Positions 35,776 through 49,700 of a stretch of DNA of 64,000 nt are shown here, piece by piece. The translations under genes and the position numbers were made by a program. Numbering within the stretch: position 1 is the stretch's first letter; every line of letters starts with the position of its first letter. Under the pieces are notes generated by a model, which did not search any database, was not told the DNA's origin, and saw only the letters and a program-made list of their open reading frames with translations. This DNA is from Vigna angularis. Lineage: Eukaryota; Streptophyta; Magnoliopsida; Fabales; Fabaceae. Where the stretch lies: positions 36,016,077 to 36,080,076 of the forward strand of contig NC_068973.1 in the NCBI RefSeq assembly GCF_016808095.1, read 5' to 3'.

Positions 35776-38700
35776 ATGGCTGCTACTCCTTCTTCTACAT
35801 ACCCTTTCGGAGTTCCTTTCCACTCTCTGGGTAAAAGAGTGGATTGCTCAACCTCCCTGTTCCCCCTCCACGTGGAACTCTCTACAATTTCGGTGTCCCC
35901 TCGTTCTACTTCGAAGGTATCTATCTCATTCGCAATTGTCTCGTGTCATGAATTGCAGAAGACACAATTCACCTGAATTTCAGTCCGTGCTTATGTGAGA
36001 GTACTAGGATTTGTCTAGTTAGTTGTCTTTGTTAACTCTTCTAACATGGTGAATTGTTCCGTTGATTAATCAAATCTGGTTTCCGGAGGGAATAGAGATG
36101 CTACGGAAAATAGAGAAAGAGGATCTATGCAGAATAAAGTTCGCACTGTTGATTTATGTCTTTTATACAAAAGTGTTTAACTCTGGGAACTGGGTAGTTT
36201 GTATGCTTTCTAGTTCTATAAAAGCATTCTTTGTGCAAATGGGATAGTTTGGGTGACTTGATATGGTGTTTAACATAAGGGACATTGAGGTAATTATGTG
36301 TTTGATGGCATTTGGAGTGACAATAACAGCATGAAGAGGAGGGAAGCAGAGAGGAATGGAGGGGGCTAAAATCTCCTTTCACTTAGTTTATCTCCCTTCT
36401 GAAAATTGAGGAATTTGAAGGAGAGAAAAAAACTTTTAATTAATTAGCCCAAGCAATCTTCAATTTAATAGTTTTATTTCGCTAATGTAAGTATATGAAT
36501 TATGTTTTATGATACGACTCAATGGTCTTTTAGTTCTCATAATTGGGAAATTGGGATCACATGGACAATTTAATTTGGCATGGAATTAAGTGGCTGGATA
36601 ATCAGTAGGTAGGAGTCACCAACTGCAAATTGGCTATTGCACTAAATGTATCATCATTGAGGTGACAGACGACCAAAAGGACTATTCTATTTGTCATAGT
36701 TTTTAGAATCTTATGATTCACTATTTGAACCAAATGATTTTATATGATTCATATCACGAAATGAATCTCAAAAGACTTTGTATTATTCAATACATAAATG
36801 ATGATGCAATGATCATTGGTATGAATCACATGATTCAGTGCTCCTTATTTTTTTTTTTTTTACTTTTCTTTCACCAGTTCCCGTGAGAAATTAAGAAGTC
36901 ATATAAACTTAAATTGTTAAATGAGAAGGAGTTGAAGGAACACTACAGAGCTCATCCTATTTGATTATTCTGCTACTTTATTTGTCAATTGTCAACCATT
37001 CATTCAGTGCATGTACTCTATTTGGCTATTTCATTGCATCGTTTCCACAAATCCAGATCTAATAAACCGGTTTGATAACACTTACAGTTAAAACTGTTTC
37101 ATCTATTTCTAGTTTCAAATGATTTCTTTGAAAACTATATGATATATTTGAAGTTATTTTTTCACGTTTCTGAATCTTTTGATTCAATACAAATTATGAT
37201 TCATGAATAAAAAATTATCCTGGCAATTTATGATGTGAATTTCAATTTGATAACCCTTTGGTTGAACAATGATGTCTTCCGCATGCTTTTTATGTCATTT
37301 CATCTTAGATTTTGATGATCCTGTTATATTGGAACTGAGTCCATTTTGAAATAATGAGGCATCAAATCTTAACTTGTACAAAATTATTTACCTTCCCAGT
37401 CGAACAATATTACAGCAAATATTTACATGTATTTAGTTACTGAAAGAGTGGGTAGAATCTAATGGGGCTGTGGATGCAGGGATTAGTTGATCGAGTATGT
37501 GCACAGCTTGATAATGATGATTACTACTGGGAGAAAGTTCCAACACCCATTCTTGATATGGTTGAAAACCCTCTTTGCTTGAAGAACTTATCTATTAAGG
37601 TTAACTGTAAGCTCATTATCATTTTCATTTTGCTTTTACATTATTTCTTCTCACAATCTTGAAGTATCTCATTACCTAAATATTTGTCTTTGCAGGAACT
37701 GAAACAACTAGCTGTTGAAATTCGTTCAGATTTGTCTTCTATTATGTCACGTACACAAATATCAGCGAAAGCAAGTATGGCAGTGGTAGAACTGACAGTT
37801 GCAATACATTATGTTTTCAATGCTCCAGTGGACAAAATATTGTGGGATGTTGGGGATCAAGTAAGTGTTCTAAATTACATGCAAAAGGACAGTGTCCCTC
37901 TCGTTTAAATTTTCTTCGCTCATTTTGGGCATGAAAATTGAATGCCAATTGCAAATTGTTAATCATTGTTTCCAAGGAACTCATTTTGACACAGAACAAT
38001 GAATATTCCAATTTATAAGAATTCAATGAATGACCTGGTTTGGATAATGTAACCATTTCATTATTTGTGTGCAGACATATGCACATAAGATTCTTACAGG
38101 AAGGCGATCTCTCATGACAACAGTGAAAAGAAAGAACGGTCTTTCTGGTTTTACTTCCCGATTTGAGAGTGAATATGATGCATTTGGTGCAGGTCATGGA
38201 TGCAACAGTATTTCTGCTGGACTTGGTAGTTTGTAAAGACCTTTCCCTTTTTAATAATATTTGTTTCTTCAAACACTATTCAAACTGTGTTTATATGCTT
38301 TTATTGTCATTGACTGGTCTGAGTAAATTTGTTGGGTTGCTAAATTGTACTTTTTCTGCATTTTCCATTTTAAATGAATAAATAAAATTTCGAAATGTGA
38401 AATTTAATTGACCTCAAAGTCATATGTGTATTATTTTATCAGGTATGGCAGTTGCCCGGGATATTAAGGGCAGGCAAGAACGAGTAGTTGCAGTTATCAG
38501 CAATTGGACAACTATGGCTGGTCAGGCATATGAGGCAATGAGCAATGCAGGATACTTAGACTCAAATATGGTTGTGATTTTGAATGATAGTCGTCACTCT
38601 TTACTTCCAAAAATCGAGGAGAGTCCAAAGACATCTGTCAATGCCCTATCTAGTACCCTGAGCAAGCTCCAGTCCAGTAAATCTTTCCGAAGATTTAGAG

Positions 38701-41700
38701 AAGCTGCCAAGGTATGCCTCTTTTCTTCATCCTCTGCAAGAAAAGAATACTAGATAGCTTCAAATCAGTAGTCTTCAGTATATGCTGTTGGCATGCAATG
38801 TTCATGTGATAGTGCCATGTCATTCAACTTGAAACGAGCCTACTAAAGGAAGCATGTTTCAACGGTAAATAACTCATAACTTTAGTATAAAATGGATTGA
38901 GTTTGTACATTAAGAGCAATGCTATTATGTACAATATGGGGCCTGTGGAAAATAGTGTAACAACTAAGATTTTCCACCATGTGCATTAAGAAAGATAAAT
39001 ATATGTACAAATATGCTTTCCACTCCCCCAAATCTGTGGTTTGATGTGCATTTTTATCTATATATATATTTTTTTGTATGTAGAATAACAAATGATATAC
39101 CTAATAGGGTTTAATGATGATCCTTCATTTAGATCTCATTTTCACATCTCAATGCTTTGTGCTCCAATTTCAAATCATGTTCAAGCGAGTGAAAACTTGT
39201 CTGCTTTATAACAGGGTGTTACTAAACGAATTGGTATGCATGAGTTGGCAGCTAAAGTTGATGAATATGCCCGTGGTATGATAGGTCCCCAAGGTTCTAC
39301 TCTTTTTGAGGAGCTTGGGTTGTACTACATAGGCCCAGTGGATGGACACAATGTTGAGGATCTAATATGCGTTCTCCAAGAAGTTGCTTCCCTGGATTCA
39401 ATGGGACCCGTCTTGGTACATGTGATAACTGATGAAAGTCAGGGAGATGAAAACAATCAGAAAAGTGATATAACAGATATGAAACAAGATGGTGGCATTT
39501 CTTTTGGTAACCTATGATAATTATATTGTTTTAATTGTTCCATTGCATGTTATTTCTAGCAAAATAGCTTATCTAGCCATTATGTGATTACACTATAGTT
39601 CTTTCTTTTTGTACTTTTGTCCCCGTGGTTGTGTTCTTATTTCAAATGCTCTAGCTTTTCAAGAAAATAAAATGAATATCTTTGTATACTGATTAGTTTA
39701 TAGATAGATTCAACGCAGTAGCTGGAAGATAACTTGCTTATGAAGTATATGATACTACGTAAACAAAACATAACAAACTAATGAACCTCATATCAGTTAC
39801 TGGAGTCTGATATATGGATTAATAGACACCATTGAGCTCTACCAAAACTAAAATCTCAGTATATTTTTTCAGATGTTTTCACTGAGTGTTTTCATGTTTT
39901 CCTTTTTCCCTTTCAATAGTATTCCCAAGCATTTTGACCTTATTTTGATAAAAGTTGAAGCCAGCAGTGGCTTCTTATGGCTTCTACTACATATTTATTG
40001 TTTAGATGCAAAGTCATGTCTTCTGAATGCCAGGGGATTATAGTTTAGGCTCTTTATGGGATTGACCTTCTCGTCATTTTGAAAATTTGATTGATGTGAT
40101 TTGGCCACATAATTATTATTGAGTAACTATGTTTACTTTTCAGATCCTTTTAAATATGATACGTTAGATAATGTTGTTCGGCCTCAAACATACGGTGATT
40201 GCTTTGTGGAGACTTTGGTTGCAGAAGCAGAGAAAGACAAAGATATTGTGGTTGTTCATGCTGGAATGGCGATGGAGTCATCCCTTGAACTGTTTCAGGA
40301 GAAATTTCCAGATAGGATTTTTGATGTGGGAATGGCTGAGCAACATGCAGTCACCTTTGCTTCTGGTTTGGCATGTGGTGGATTGAAGCCATTTTGCCTT
40401 ATACCTTCTTCCTTTCTGCAAAGAGCCTATGATCAGGTTCAACTTTATATCAGCTTAAAGCCGTAAACTACCACGATAACCCTGATTTATTGTTCATAGA
40501 ACATTTGGATTTCTTTCAGAATAGATTATTTGTGGTTGGTATAGATCATTAAGTTTAATGGAATTAGTAATATTGTCATCATTAATTTGCTGTTATTATG
40601 AAGTGAATGAAAGTGGTAACAGCACTACATATCTGGTTGTGCTTAGGGAGTCAAATTATCAGGACTTAACTGAAAGTGTTTGTACTGTAAAAAGTATGAA
40701 CCTTCAGGAATTCTGGTACACTGGAGGATCTCTCACCGTGTTAACAAAAATATATAACAAAGAAAAGTAATTGTCTCGTCTCATTATACCACCATTGTGT
40801 AATTTTAATATGGCTCTATGCGAGTGGGTGGAAGTGTGCCTGCCTAGTGCCTACTTACTCTTGCACGAGAAAAGATATAGTTAGTTCTCATTGCATAATA
40901 ATACGATTTAAGCAATTATGATTTTTAACATGTTACGTACCACATATAGGTGATACACGATGTTGATCAACAGAGAATTCCAGTGCGCTTTGTCATTACA
41001 AGTGCTGGATTGGTAGGTTCTGATGGTCCCCTCCAATGTGGAGCATTTGATATAACCTTTATGTCATGCTTACCAAACATGATTGTCATGGCACCATCTG
41101 ATGAGGTTGAACTCATGCACATGGTAGCTACTGCTACTCATATCAATGACCAACCAGCCTGCTTTCGCTATCCAAGGGGTGCCCTGGTTGGGAAAGGCTA
41201 CACTGGAGGCGATGGAATCCCCATCAAGGTAATTAGGCGACACTCTATTTTCTCGATACATTGAAAGTTAGACTGAAACTTCGAATAGGGTAAACTGATT
41301 AATAAACCTAAGGAAGCGTCATTCGTTCTTAACTTCCCCAAATATTTGTCATAATATTTTTTTTATATATCTGCCATCTCTAAATTTGGGGTGGTTGTAA
41401 TCTATTCATTCACAGATTGGAAGAGGAAGAATTCTTGTTGAGGGTAAAGATGTTGCTTTCCTGGGATACGGATCGATGGTTCAGAACTGCCTAAAGGCTC
41501 ATTCACTCCTTGCCAAACTTGGCATTGAGGTGACTGTTGCTGATGCAAGGTTCTGCAAGCCCCTTGACATCAAACTTCTGAGGCAGCTCTGTAAACATCA
41601 CTCTTTTCTAATCACTGTCGAGGAAGGATCTATTGGAGGATTTGGTTCCCATGTTGCCGAGTTTATTGCAGTTAATGGACTACTCGATGGAAGAATTAAG

Positions 41701-42269
41701 GTAATTGGGTCAAGCTGTGTATGTGGGAAGGCTATACTGCTAGGTTCTAAGAATATTTTGGATTATGAATGTGCTATTCACCTTCTATTTATAACTGGCG
41801 TAAAGATACAAAATTAACAAATTTCTCTACCTGTTTGAATTTCTTGGTGGGAAGTTGTAAGTTTATCTTTTCAGCACTAAGATATCTCTACTGTGTTGTA
41901 CATGTAATTGGAGATTGCTTGGGGTCCCTTTCATGCAGCAAATTGTTTATTTTAGTTTTATATTGTTTTAAAGATGATCCACTGATTTTATATTATGTTT
42001 ATGCATTTCTAATCACACACAGCTTTGACATAGCAAGTCTGCATGGCATGAGTAAATTTTTATTTTTTGTGATCACAAGTGTGTGATATGTTTTTTGTGG
42101 ATGAACTTTCCAGTGGCGACCAATTGTCTTACCTGACAGATATATTGAACATGCATCACCAAATGAACAGCTTGACCAAGCGGGGTTGAGTGGACACCAC
42201 ATTGCTGCCACGGCACTGAGTTTGCTAGGCCGTACACGGGAAGCTCTGCAGTTTATGTGTTCCTCCTGA
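35776..42269 (+). CDS. DXS3-type 1-deoxy-D-xylulose-5-phosphate synthase-like protein, ten exons, 716 aa
   Basis: Homologue of the plastid thiamine-diphosphate enzyme that makes DXP from pyruvate and glyceraldehyde 3-phosphate, first step of the MEP isoprenoid pathway. Exons: 35776-35916, 37480-37599, 37696-37860, 38075-38225, 38443-38711, 39215-39506, 40144-40436, 40950-41228, 41416-41700, 42114-42269; all joins are in phase. The first exon encodes a Ser/Thr-rich, acid-poor plastid transit peptide. Conserved parts include [10 protein letters not shown] (319-328), [30 protein letters not shown] and [16 protein letters not shown], ending [11 protein letters not shown]. However, the ThDP-domain motifs are altered: the GGH region reads QISAKAS (108-114), DVGHQ is DVGDQ (138-142), GHSSTS is GHGCNS, the GDGA motif is SNWT (212-215), and IYSSF is IPSSF (467). 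This matches the divergent DXS3/DXL2 clade (Arabidopsis At5g11380), so it may not catalyse DXP synthesis. Confidence 0.93.
35917..37479 (+). other. Long first intron of the DXS-like gene
   Basis: 1563-bp AT-rich intron with no internal gene seen. It separates the transit-peptide exon from the first mature exon. Its limits rest on a GTATCT donor after codon 47 and a GCAG acceptor before [10 protein letters not shown], both phase 0. An additional small exon or an alternative first exon cannot be excluded without transcripts. Confidence 0.6.
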
Positions 42270-43379
42270 CTTGTTATTTGCTTCTTGTCCTGCCCTTTTT
42301 CAAATACCATGAATTGAAGTTGGATAACTTCGATTTGGAAGGGCAACAGGACAGAAAAGATGTCAAGAATGCCGTTTTTTTGTATGGTGTAATTGTTGTT
42401 AAATAGTGAAAAGGTAATTAACGGCAGTTTTTATTTTTTGACGTCTAACAGTGTAAATTGTTGAGAACGTGAATTTTGGATGCTGTAGTTTTAATTTGGA
42501 ATTGTAAGATAAGAATGTCATTGTGATGGAGTGTTGTGAATGTGCATTTTGGATGCAATAGTTTTAGATTTGTCCAAAAAATATTCCCTTCGTGCTTATT
42601 CGTAAAACTCCACAATGAACTCATACTTATCTTTTAATAAAACTCAGTGCCTAATGTTCCTTCCCTTATATATCTTTTGACTAAAATATCCCTATTAAAA
42701 TTAATGACAGGTGGTATTAGCAAAAATATTAGTAGAGAATGATAAGTATTAATAACCGTAATTATTTAATAAAGACTTTGTTAATGACGGGGACCAAAAT
42801 GTTCTTTATAAATTTGAGAGATTAAATACATAAAATTTAATAAAAAATTAAAAAAATATATTTTACTTATATATTAACTTTCGTTTGTATAAAATAAAAT
42901 TCCATAGCTTCCTCAAGGCACATAAATGCTAGGTCATTGATTAAAATTAGTTGTTGATTACATAACTAAGTGGAATTCTACATTTTTAATGTTTTAAGTA
43001 GTCATACAATAAAAATATGTATTTGATTGTTTATCACAATGAAAGAGTCAATATAAAGTTTTGTCTAGCGTACATGATTGACAAATGAAGTTTGTCAAAA
43101 GTTAGAAATATTTTATGATTTGATACTCTTGTATTTTGGTATCTTTTTGTTTTTTGGTATCTTTTATTTAATTGTCAATATTTTCTTTCCAAATGTATAT
43201 GAAATTAAGTTGGCTTTAATGGATTGACTTAACTCTCCCAATTCTATTATTCAACAAATGACTGTATTTATGGTATTAAAGTTTAACAGGTAGTATTGGA
43301 GTGTGATCAGTGGAATGATGGCTATAGGTATTACGTTATCTCAAGTATAAAATTGATTTGTTGAATTATTTTTCCCCCA
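42270..43379. other. 3' flank of the DXS-like gene and AT-rich spacer
   Basis: The first few hundred bases probably hold the 3' UTR. No clear polyadenylation signal was assigned. The rest is AT-rich without a coding segment. Confidence 0.45.
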
Positions 43380-43870
43380 AATATATGGTAATGAATTTGA
43401 TTTGAAATTGAAAAGGTGAAAATTCCTTTTAAGGACCTGGTGAGAAAGTATGAAATGTACATGAAAGGTAAGAAGTCAGTTTCTTCTTATCAAAATCTGA
43501 ACATAAATGTAGGGCAAGTTATTGATGAAGAAAATATGCTCGAAAGAGAGATTTTGCAAAACATCATATTGCAAAGAAAAATTAACCATCTAATTATAAG
43601 TTAGAACTTGATTATTACTTGGAGAACCAACACTATCAGATTCAAGTGAAGAATTTGACATTTTAATTTGGTGGAAAACTAATGGATTAAAATATCCAAT
43701 CTTACAAATGATTGCAACATATTTTTTAGTCATTGATATCTCAATAGTTGCTTCTGAGTCTTCTTTTAGTACTGGTGATCGATTTCTTACTCACATAGCA
43801 ATAGATTACACCCAAACACTTTAGAGACGTTGATGTGTGTTCAAGATTGACTATAGAGTAACATACAAGG
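43380..43870 (+). pseudogene. hAT transposase C-terminal remnant
   Basis: Pieces of an hAT-superfamily (Ac-like) transposase. After a stretch with ELDYYLEN comes, in a shifted frame, SEEFDILIWWKTNGLKYPIL and then VASESSFSTGDRFLTH, the classic hAT dimerisation domain near the C-terminus. The final YTQTL is followed by a stop where relatives read HPKTLEALMC. Frameshifts split the remnant and the catalytic N-terminal part is absent, so it is inactive. Confidence 0.85.
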
Positions 43871-46783
43871 TAATTAAATGAACACTTCAAATTACATATT
43901 TATATTAATTCAAATGATTGGCTATGACAAATGAATTTATTTTTCTTTTTCAAGTTCTTCAAAATTTAAAGTGGATAACATGAAGCTTATTACAATATTA
44001 GAGGAGATAATTGATAATAATGTTAGTACTTTTGTTTATAATATTTTAATCTAATTTTATTATTAGCATCACTTTGTCATTGATTGTTTATTTATATGGT
44101 ATTTGTTTCAGGAATTAAGTGATCAAAATGAAAATATGAAAAAACAAACATAAATCTTAAAGTGTTATTTATAAAAGATATATATTTTATTATTAATTTG
44201 TATTAATTTGAATTTATGTGGATATATATTTTATTACTAACTTGTATTAATTTGTAACTTTTTTAGTTATTCATTAACTTTATTTGATATATATTTTAAA
44301 TATTATTTGTATTTTTTTTTAATTTAATTTGAATTTTATTTAAAAATATATAAAATATTTTCTTTTAATATTTGCGGCTTGAAAACGATAGTCAATGATA
44401 TCTATAGGATAAAATAAATTCGTGATTTTTTTTTCCAAGTGAATAGTAGATCCAATTTTGTTATGCGAGTTGCAGGTAGCATCACCCCATCTATTGTCAT
44501 CCTAAGTATGTTTATAATTAAATATTATAAAATTATTAAAATAATAGTAATAAGAGTTGTAATGTCGGTGTAGAAAAAGTAATGGTGGTCTTGCTGTCAA
44601 CATCCTTTGAGATAAAGAGAAGATGAAAGTGGGAGAGTGAAGTAAACCAAAACCATTTTGGATTTTTGATGGAATGGGACAGTTGGGCTAATTTGCCCCC
44701 TCTGCATTCAAAGAATGAAAACCTAATCAAGGACAAACTAATGGAATGTATGTAATGGATGTTTCAAATTCCAACAACCAAAACATTAAAATCCAAATGA
44801 ATTACCTAAAGCCAGTGCCATACGCGCTTCGCCCATTGTCGTTTCTCTCACCCTCACTTTCACGCACTTTCTTCTTCCCAGCTCACACCCTGCACGATCA
44901 CATGCCAATTTTTCTCCAAGTTATCTTCTTGTTTTATAACTTTTTTGCTTTGTTTATTTCACCTCATTCACTGCTGTTGCGGAAGCAGATGGCTATGTTA
45001 TTTGCTAGAAATGTGGCGAAAGTTGGAAGATTGGTTTACCCTAAACGAAGCACGAAGAAAGGCAAGTTACGATAACCATTTTACGTTTTGCCTTATAAAC
45101 TAAACAAAATAATGTTATTGAATCCAATAAAGCTTATTTATTATGATTGCGACATAAAATATTTGAGGTTAACGACACTATACTAAAAAAGTTGCATTGT
45201 TGGGTAACTTTCAAGGAAGTGTACTGAATAAACCTCATATTTTGTCTTAATTAACCTATTGAAGGAGTAATGTTTTAAAATAGAAAGGGGGAGTGTGAAA
45301 CCACACCGCACCACAGCATGGACCCCTCCGAAATCCTAGGATGTTCAATCGGATCTCCATTACATGGGACCAACAAATACTGGTTTTTAGTTTCTAATTT
45401 TTGCATTGCCATTTGACTGAGACCCTCTTCCCTCCCTACAGTGGTGTCCCTCTTCCCTCGTCCCATCACTGCACCGTTTCACCAACCAAAATACATCCCA
45501 TCCATACATAATTCTCTTGTTTCTTCAGGTCCGTGTGGACCCTCTTCATTCTTCAGGTGTTTCACTTTTCACCCTTTCTCACTTATCTCAATTAATGATC
45601 GTTCTAATTTTAATTAACCTGCATTAATAACTCCTTTTCTTCTCTTGAAGTCATGGTTTTGCTGTGGCCTCCTCAATTGCCTTATATACATGCCATTGCC
45701 GATGCCTAGCTTCTATCAGTTCCTCATTGCCTACATTGCTGCATTTCTGTGTCTTCTGAGCAGTGAGCACCCCTTTTACATTACTCCTCTTTCATCATCT
45801 TCATCTTCTTGTTTAAATTCACGTTACGTTGTACCTAAGCCTGATTTTATGTAAATATTTACCTGTCTAATTTTCAGGTTAAGAATCGTTTTTCTTTTCA
45901 TACTGTATTTGTTTATCTTCCCATGAAACAATTTTAGATACCTTTTTGTCTTCAATCAAAATTTTATGATGGACCTTTTTCTAAAAGAGAAGTATTTTAC
46001 GCATAAGTCGTGTCACTATGAGTGTGTTTTGGAAAGTTTACCTTTTTAGTTTCAATTGGTGTTGTACATAAAACAAGCTGAAATGTTTGTACATTTGCTG
46101 AAATTTAGTAAAAAAGTTCTCTTCTGAAAAATAAGTTTAAAATTGACTCTGATTATAATCTGCTATAACAATAATCAATCATATAATTCATTATCCATTA
46201 TTAAAATAATATTGATTTTATAGTTTCCCAAACATGTTCTTCTTATTCAATTTTAGTTCTAAATAATTTTGCAACCACCGACCCATAATGTTGTAAAGTT
46301 GTTCATAATAAATAACATACATTCTGTTTATCCCACCGTCAAGTACTAGCAGATCATCATTGATCATGCGATGTTCATATGCTGTGTGTAATCTTTGACT
46401 GGTCCTTGATTTCCTAGATTACCATAAAAACAAGGAATGGGTTCCAAGATTTCCTATATTTTAAAATTTTTTTGTGGTGTACACACGCGGTAACTCAAAC
46501 GATGCATTTTCATCACATGTATCCAACTATTGGCTGCGATTTCTTTAAGTGTCAATTTCGTCCCTTCTTTATTGTTCTTCAGTGTCTTTGATTCCATTAT
46601 CTTTGTCTCATTCTTTTCTTTCTTCTTATTTAAATGCATGCTAATTGATTTCACCAGCCAAAAAGTTCATCGCATTACATCACATTTGGTAGTATCTTTA
46701 AATGCAATCAGTTTTCTAAAAGTTGTCAATTGGTATATCTAATCTGTGTTGTGCATAGTTTGCTCCATCAGCAGTGAAAAAAC
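43871..46783. other. Intergenic and 5' leader region of the BOR gene
   Basis: No confidently supported gene. At 44992-45075 a short frame MAMLFARNVAKVGRLVYPKR looks like a mitochondrial presequence, but nothing continues it. Pyrimidine-rich segments at 45.45-45.75 kb could be untranslated exons of the BOR gene. An AG acceptor-like CATCAGCAG stands ten bases before its start codon, suggesting an intron in the 5' UTR. Confidence 0.4.
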
Positions 46784-49700
46784 ATGGAAGCACCGTTTAA
46801 GGGAATAATTGAAGATTTCAAGGGAAGATTTCAGTGCTATAAACAAGATTGGATTTGTGATATCTGTTCTGGTCCTAGGTAACTCTTCTCTTTTTTGGGA
46901 ACACATTGCAAACTTGAGGTTTTCTTTTTCTTTACTATAATGTCATGTATATCAACAAAATTTTGATTCATACTTCTTTGTCAGCACATGGGCTCCAACT
47001 TTCTACATATTCTTTGCCTCTGCCCTCCCTGTTATTGTTTTTGGACAGCAACTTCATAGGGATACGGGTAAAACAATCTCTTTCTATGAACACTCAAATC
47101 TTTGAGCAAATAGATATTGTCATTTGGTGGATACCATATCATGGTTGATTCTTCTATTACTGAGCTTCCAGATGGTCTTTTTTAACAGATGGAAGTATGG
47201 GCATATTGGAAACAATGACATCTACTGCTATTTGTGGAATTATCCACTCAATATTTGGTGGCCAACCTTTGTTAATTTTAGGTGTTGCTGAACCCACTGT
47301 CATAATGTACACTTACTTGTACACTATTTGCGAAAGAACCCCTGCACTGGGTAGAGAGCTCTTTCTGGCTGCGCTTAGTTGGTACGGCATTTTACATTAT
47401 GATTCTGTTTCTGCATTTTCTCATTTCCTGAATCATTCTGCATTACTGATTTGTCTAACTTCAATGCTCACCTGTGCTGCAGGGTTTGTGTTTGGACGGG
47501 ATTCTTCCTGGTGGTGCTTGCAATTTTTAATGCTTGCTCAATTATCTCAAGGTTTACAAGAATTGCTGGGGAGTTATTTGCCATGCTCATAACTGTTCTT
47601 TTCTTTCAAGAGGCTGTAAAGGTGTTGCTTTCTCTTCCTAGCAAAACAGATTGTAAATTTGGTGCTGCAGAACTCAACATGACTGGTATTTAAACCTTGA
47701 ATTGAACCACAGGGATTGATAGGAGAGTTCAACGTGGTCAATAAAGGAAATTCTTCTGCAGAGGAATTTCAATTCCGCTGGTTGTATACAAATGGATTAC
47801 TTGCAATCATTTTCAGTATTGGATTACTTTTCACTGCCCTAATAAGCAGAAGAGCAAGAGCGTGGAAATATGGAACAGGTAAATGATGCATGATATCTTG
47901 CAAGATAAAGCTTGATTTACCCTGTCAATTCTTTGTTTCTTATTCTGGCATCCAGCGCAGGGTGGCTACGAGGATTTATAGCAGATTATGGGATTCCACT
48001 GATGGTAGTGTTATGGACTGCACTATCTTATGCTGTACCAAGAAAAGTTCCAGATGGCATTCCTAGAAGGCTTTTTTCTCCTCTACCGTGGGAACCTGAA
48101 TCACTCTATCACTGGACAGTAGTGAAGGTAGTTACCCTTAGACATTGAGTACAACTTTTCCCATCCAAAGTGATCATTTGAATAACTGTCATGTTGAGAG
48201 TTCATCATTGTGAACAGAAATCAGTGATGATTTGAATATAGGCATATCTAAACATCCATCTAACAGTTACTGCAAAATGCAGGATATGTGGAAGGTACCC
48301 CCAGCTTTTGTATTTGGGGCAAGTATTCCAGCTCTGATGATAGCAGGCTTATACTTTTTTGATCACAGTGTAGCTGCGCAGATGACACAACAGAAAAAAT
48401 TTAACCTTCAAAAACCATCAGCCTACCACTATGATGTTTTCCTGCTTGGAATAATGGTTTGTTAATCTGTCTCTGAAACCCTTCTTAAAACATGGCTCTG
48501 TGCTATTCCATGTTGATAAAGTTGCTGACACCTTCATTGTTGTCAGACTCTGATTTGTGGGCTCCTTGGTCTTCCTCCTTCAAATGGAGTCCTTCCACAG
48601 TCCCCCATGCATACAAAGAGTTTAGCAGTTCTTAAGAAAAAGGTAAGGATCATCTATTGCGTCAGAACTCCTGGTTCTTAAAATATAATAATAAATTTAT
48701 GTAGCAATGTTTGGAAAAGAACTTATGTGAACAATACATGTATCTTGATATTTAACAAAGAAAATTTTAATATGTAGTAACGCCTAATTGAAATTCAATT
48801 TACTGCAACCTAAAAGTGCATGAAAAAAAAAAGTAGAAGATAATAATTATTAAAATGAAACCAATATACACTCAGTGTGAATATTTGACTATGTGTTAAG
48901 TTAGCCTGGGTAAATCTTTGATTCTGGCAAATAATACAACGTTGGCCTATGATTATTCACGTTCCTATTGTATTTTTAAAATTTTTAAAATATTATTTGA
49001 ATAATAATATATTGTAAAATTTTATATTTCTTTTATCTTTCATTAAATTTTTGTTTCAACTATTATACCAATAATAGATTTTATTTTCAATTATATTACA
49101 AGTCAAGTCAAGATTTGACTCTCCACATACAGGACTAGAATAAAAATTAAAGGGGTTAAATATGTTTTTCGTCCCTTAAGTATCACACGATTTTGGTTTT
49201 AGTCCCTACTCGAAACTTTGATGGTTTTTAGTCCTCGTAGTTTTAAAACTATTAGTATTAATCCTTAAAAATGAACGGCGTTAAGTTTTAGTAGATGTGG
49301 CAAACGGCGATGTCTAGCTGCGCTCTGCACTCTCTGCCACGTTGCTGGGCAATAAGAATCTGACACTCACGTGGCCATTCTTGTTCTTCCTCCCTCACCT
49401 GACGACGGCGAAGATCTAGGTTTTCGCTACACCGCTCCCCCGCCTCTATCTCTCTCCAGGAACACTGTCGAAAGTTCAGAAATTTTTTGTCTATCACAGA
49501 CTATCTCTTCATCGCCAATTGTAAAAGTAACATTTTGAGAAATGCAGTTCTCATTAACAGCTGGCTGACCTTGACCAAAGATTCTCTAAAGTACATAAAA
49601 GCAAACAAAATCCCATCCCAACCCCACCAAAAAACAAAAACACCTAATTAAATTGGCAGAAAGGGAAAGCTTCAATTGAAATAAAGGACCCGTTCAGAGA

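Noticed and set aside
44746..45075. 109-codon frame upstream of the BOR gene
   Set aside because: No family resemblance. Only the last 28 residues look like a presequence and nothing follows them, so it was not called a gene.
49288..49497. 69-codon minus-strand frame
   Set aside because: It lies inside the inverted-repeat arm of the foldback element and is mirrored in the other arm; not a gene.
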